Assembly (NCBI GenBank): GCA_036897095.1 | Contig: JAYMSP010001467.1 | Location: forward strand, 1-31,787 | Direction of reading: 5' to 3' | DNA: 31,787 bases | Source: Plantago elongata | Lineage: Eukaryota; Streptophyta; Magnoliopsida; Lamiales; Plantaginaceae | Shown here: positions 30,952-31,787 of the stretch, piece after piece | Position numbering within the stretch: position 1 is the stretch's first letter | Layout: every line of letters starts with the position of its first letter | Position numbers and translations under genes: made by a program | Notes under the pieces: model-generated | Databases searched by the model: none | Told to the model about the DNA's origin: nothing | Seen by the model: the letters and a program-made list of their open reading frames with translations, nothing else

Positions 30952-31787
30952 TTAAAATGTTGACAGACTGAAGCCATCGCAGAAAATGATATAAGGTTTG
31001 AAAATAAGTGAAAATGACTCTAAGCTTGGCTCTCTCTTATAACTTATAACTTTTGCGATATTAAGGTTGCATTATTGCATATATAATTATGTTGGCGTAT
31101 GAATATATTATTGACTCGAACCTGGTCTCATTTGACCTGTGTTGTGCCCATTCTACAATCTACATAGGCAGGGATCGCATAATAGACTTATATTGATTCC
31201 CATTTCATTTTCTACTTTTTCCTGCAACAATGATGGATGAGCACGACATATTGCACAAAATATCAGTTTATTGGGATCGATGTTAAACACATGATCGCTT
31301 TTACTAAACATATTATGCATTTTATATATTATAAATAACACAACAATTATTATAATTCGTAAAATAGTTCTATAATTATAAATAATTACAATAACATCTA
31401 AACATGTTTATTTGATCCAATCATATTATACGAAAAAAATCGAAGAAAATTTAAAAGAACACGAAGATCGAAGACGAAGAATTCCGCCGCCCCGAACTGA
31501 CCAGAAAAGCTCCGACCAGATCGTCACAGCTTAGCTTGACGATCTGATCGGAACTGCACATCTCTGATCACAGCTACACAGCTCTAATTGGAGCTGTAAA
31601 GCTCCCGATCGGTATTGACAGATCTGCCAGGACACGGTCTTGGTCAGAACCAGGTCAGACAACCATGTCCTGGTCAGTTTCTTGTCTTTTTTTAAATTAA
31701 AAAAAATATTAATGTAAAGTTAATTAATTTAATTATACTAAGTAATTAAACAAATATTAACGATTACGAATATGAATTATAACAATA
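30952..31787. other. Window end: AT-rich DNA with a GC-rich hairpin island
   Basis: No gene is supported. At 31470-31680 a GC-rich island resembles the cores of the TIR elements in style. CCGACCAGATCGTCA (31512-31526) pairs with 31537-31551 at 14 of 15 positions, and further 'cagct' and 'ctggtcag' words recur. It may be the core of another element that runs past the window edge. Confidence 0.45.

Overview
This is plant nuclear DNA, from a eudicot. The genes are intron-rich and sit in AT-rich intergenic DNA with plant-type LINE, Ty1/copia and long-TIR (Mutator-like) elements. The gene content is plant-specific: isoprenylated HMA proteins and a plastid-type acetylornithine aminotransferase. An asterid such as a Lamiales species is plausible, but that is a weak inference.

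The main gene content is a dispersed tandem array of four small HMA-domain isoprenylated proteins (HIPP family), all on the minus strand: 2811-3350, 7925-8442, 12370-13178 and 24226-24929. All four have the same three-exon structure: a 12-nt first exon with four codons, a 76-nt second exon carrying the CxxC metal site, and a long last exon. The last exon encodes the rest of the HMA fold, a variable Pro/Lys-rich linker, a conserved CCxxC cluster and a C-terminal CaaX box (CSIM, CSIM, CSVM, CYIL). The linker length and the CaaX box differ between copies. The first three copies also share upstream promoter sequence.

Between copies 2 and 3, on the plus strand, lies an almost complete three-exon acetylornithine aminotransferase gene (9317-12065). 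It is broken by an in-frame stop and two one-base deletions. Its exon 1/intron 1 junction is duplicated by a 117-bp unit that would be in frame. At the left edge (1446-1767) are the last exons of a small membrane protein whose upstream part is not visible and whose family I do not recognise.

The interval between HIPP copies 3 and 4 is filled by a 5'-truncated, decayed LINE (about 14500-16575, plus) and a decayed Ty1/copia element (16919-21906, minus) with two recognisable LTRs. The outer end of the copia 5' LTR is missing.

Other repeats are: a 41-bp minisatellite (570-815); a long-TIR Mutator-like non-autonomous element with a possible 9-bp target duplication (4835-5789); a second long-TIR element (about 29525-30652); a dispersed AT-rich repeat present twice (13430-13895 and 28330-28900); a tRNA-derived SINE-like head (26420-26490); a 77-bp tandem repeat (30773-30951); and a long AT microsatellite. 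Several DNA elements here have AT-rich arms around a GC-rich, palindrome-dense core. No coding gene was found from 24930 to 31787.

The HIPP array is probably a locally amplified family in metal binding or stress/defence signalling at membranes. The aminotransferase relic is a bystander caught in the same locus. I see no complete new system. The points most worth checking are the paralogue-specific CaaX and linker changes, the duplicated splice donor in the aminotransferase relic, and the GC-cored TIR elements.
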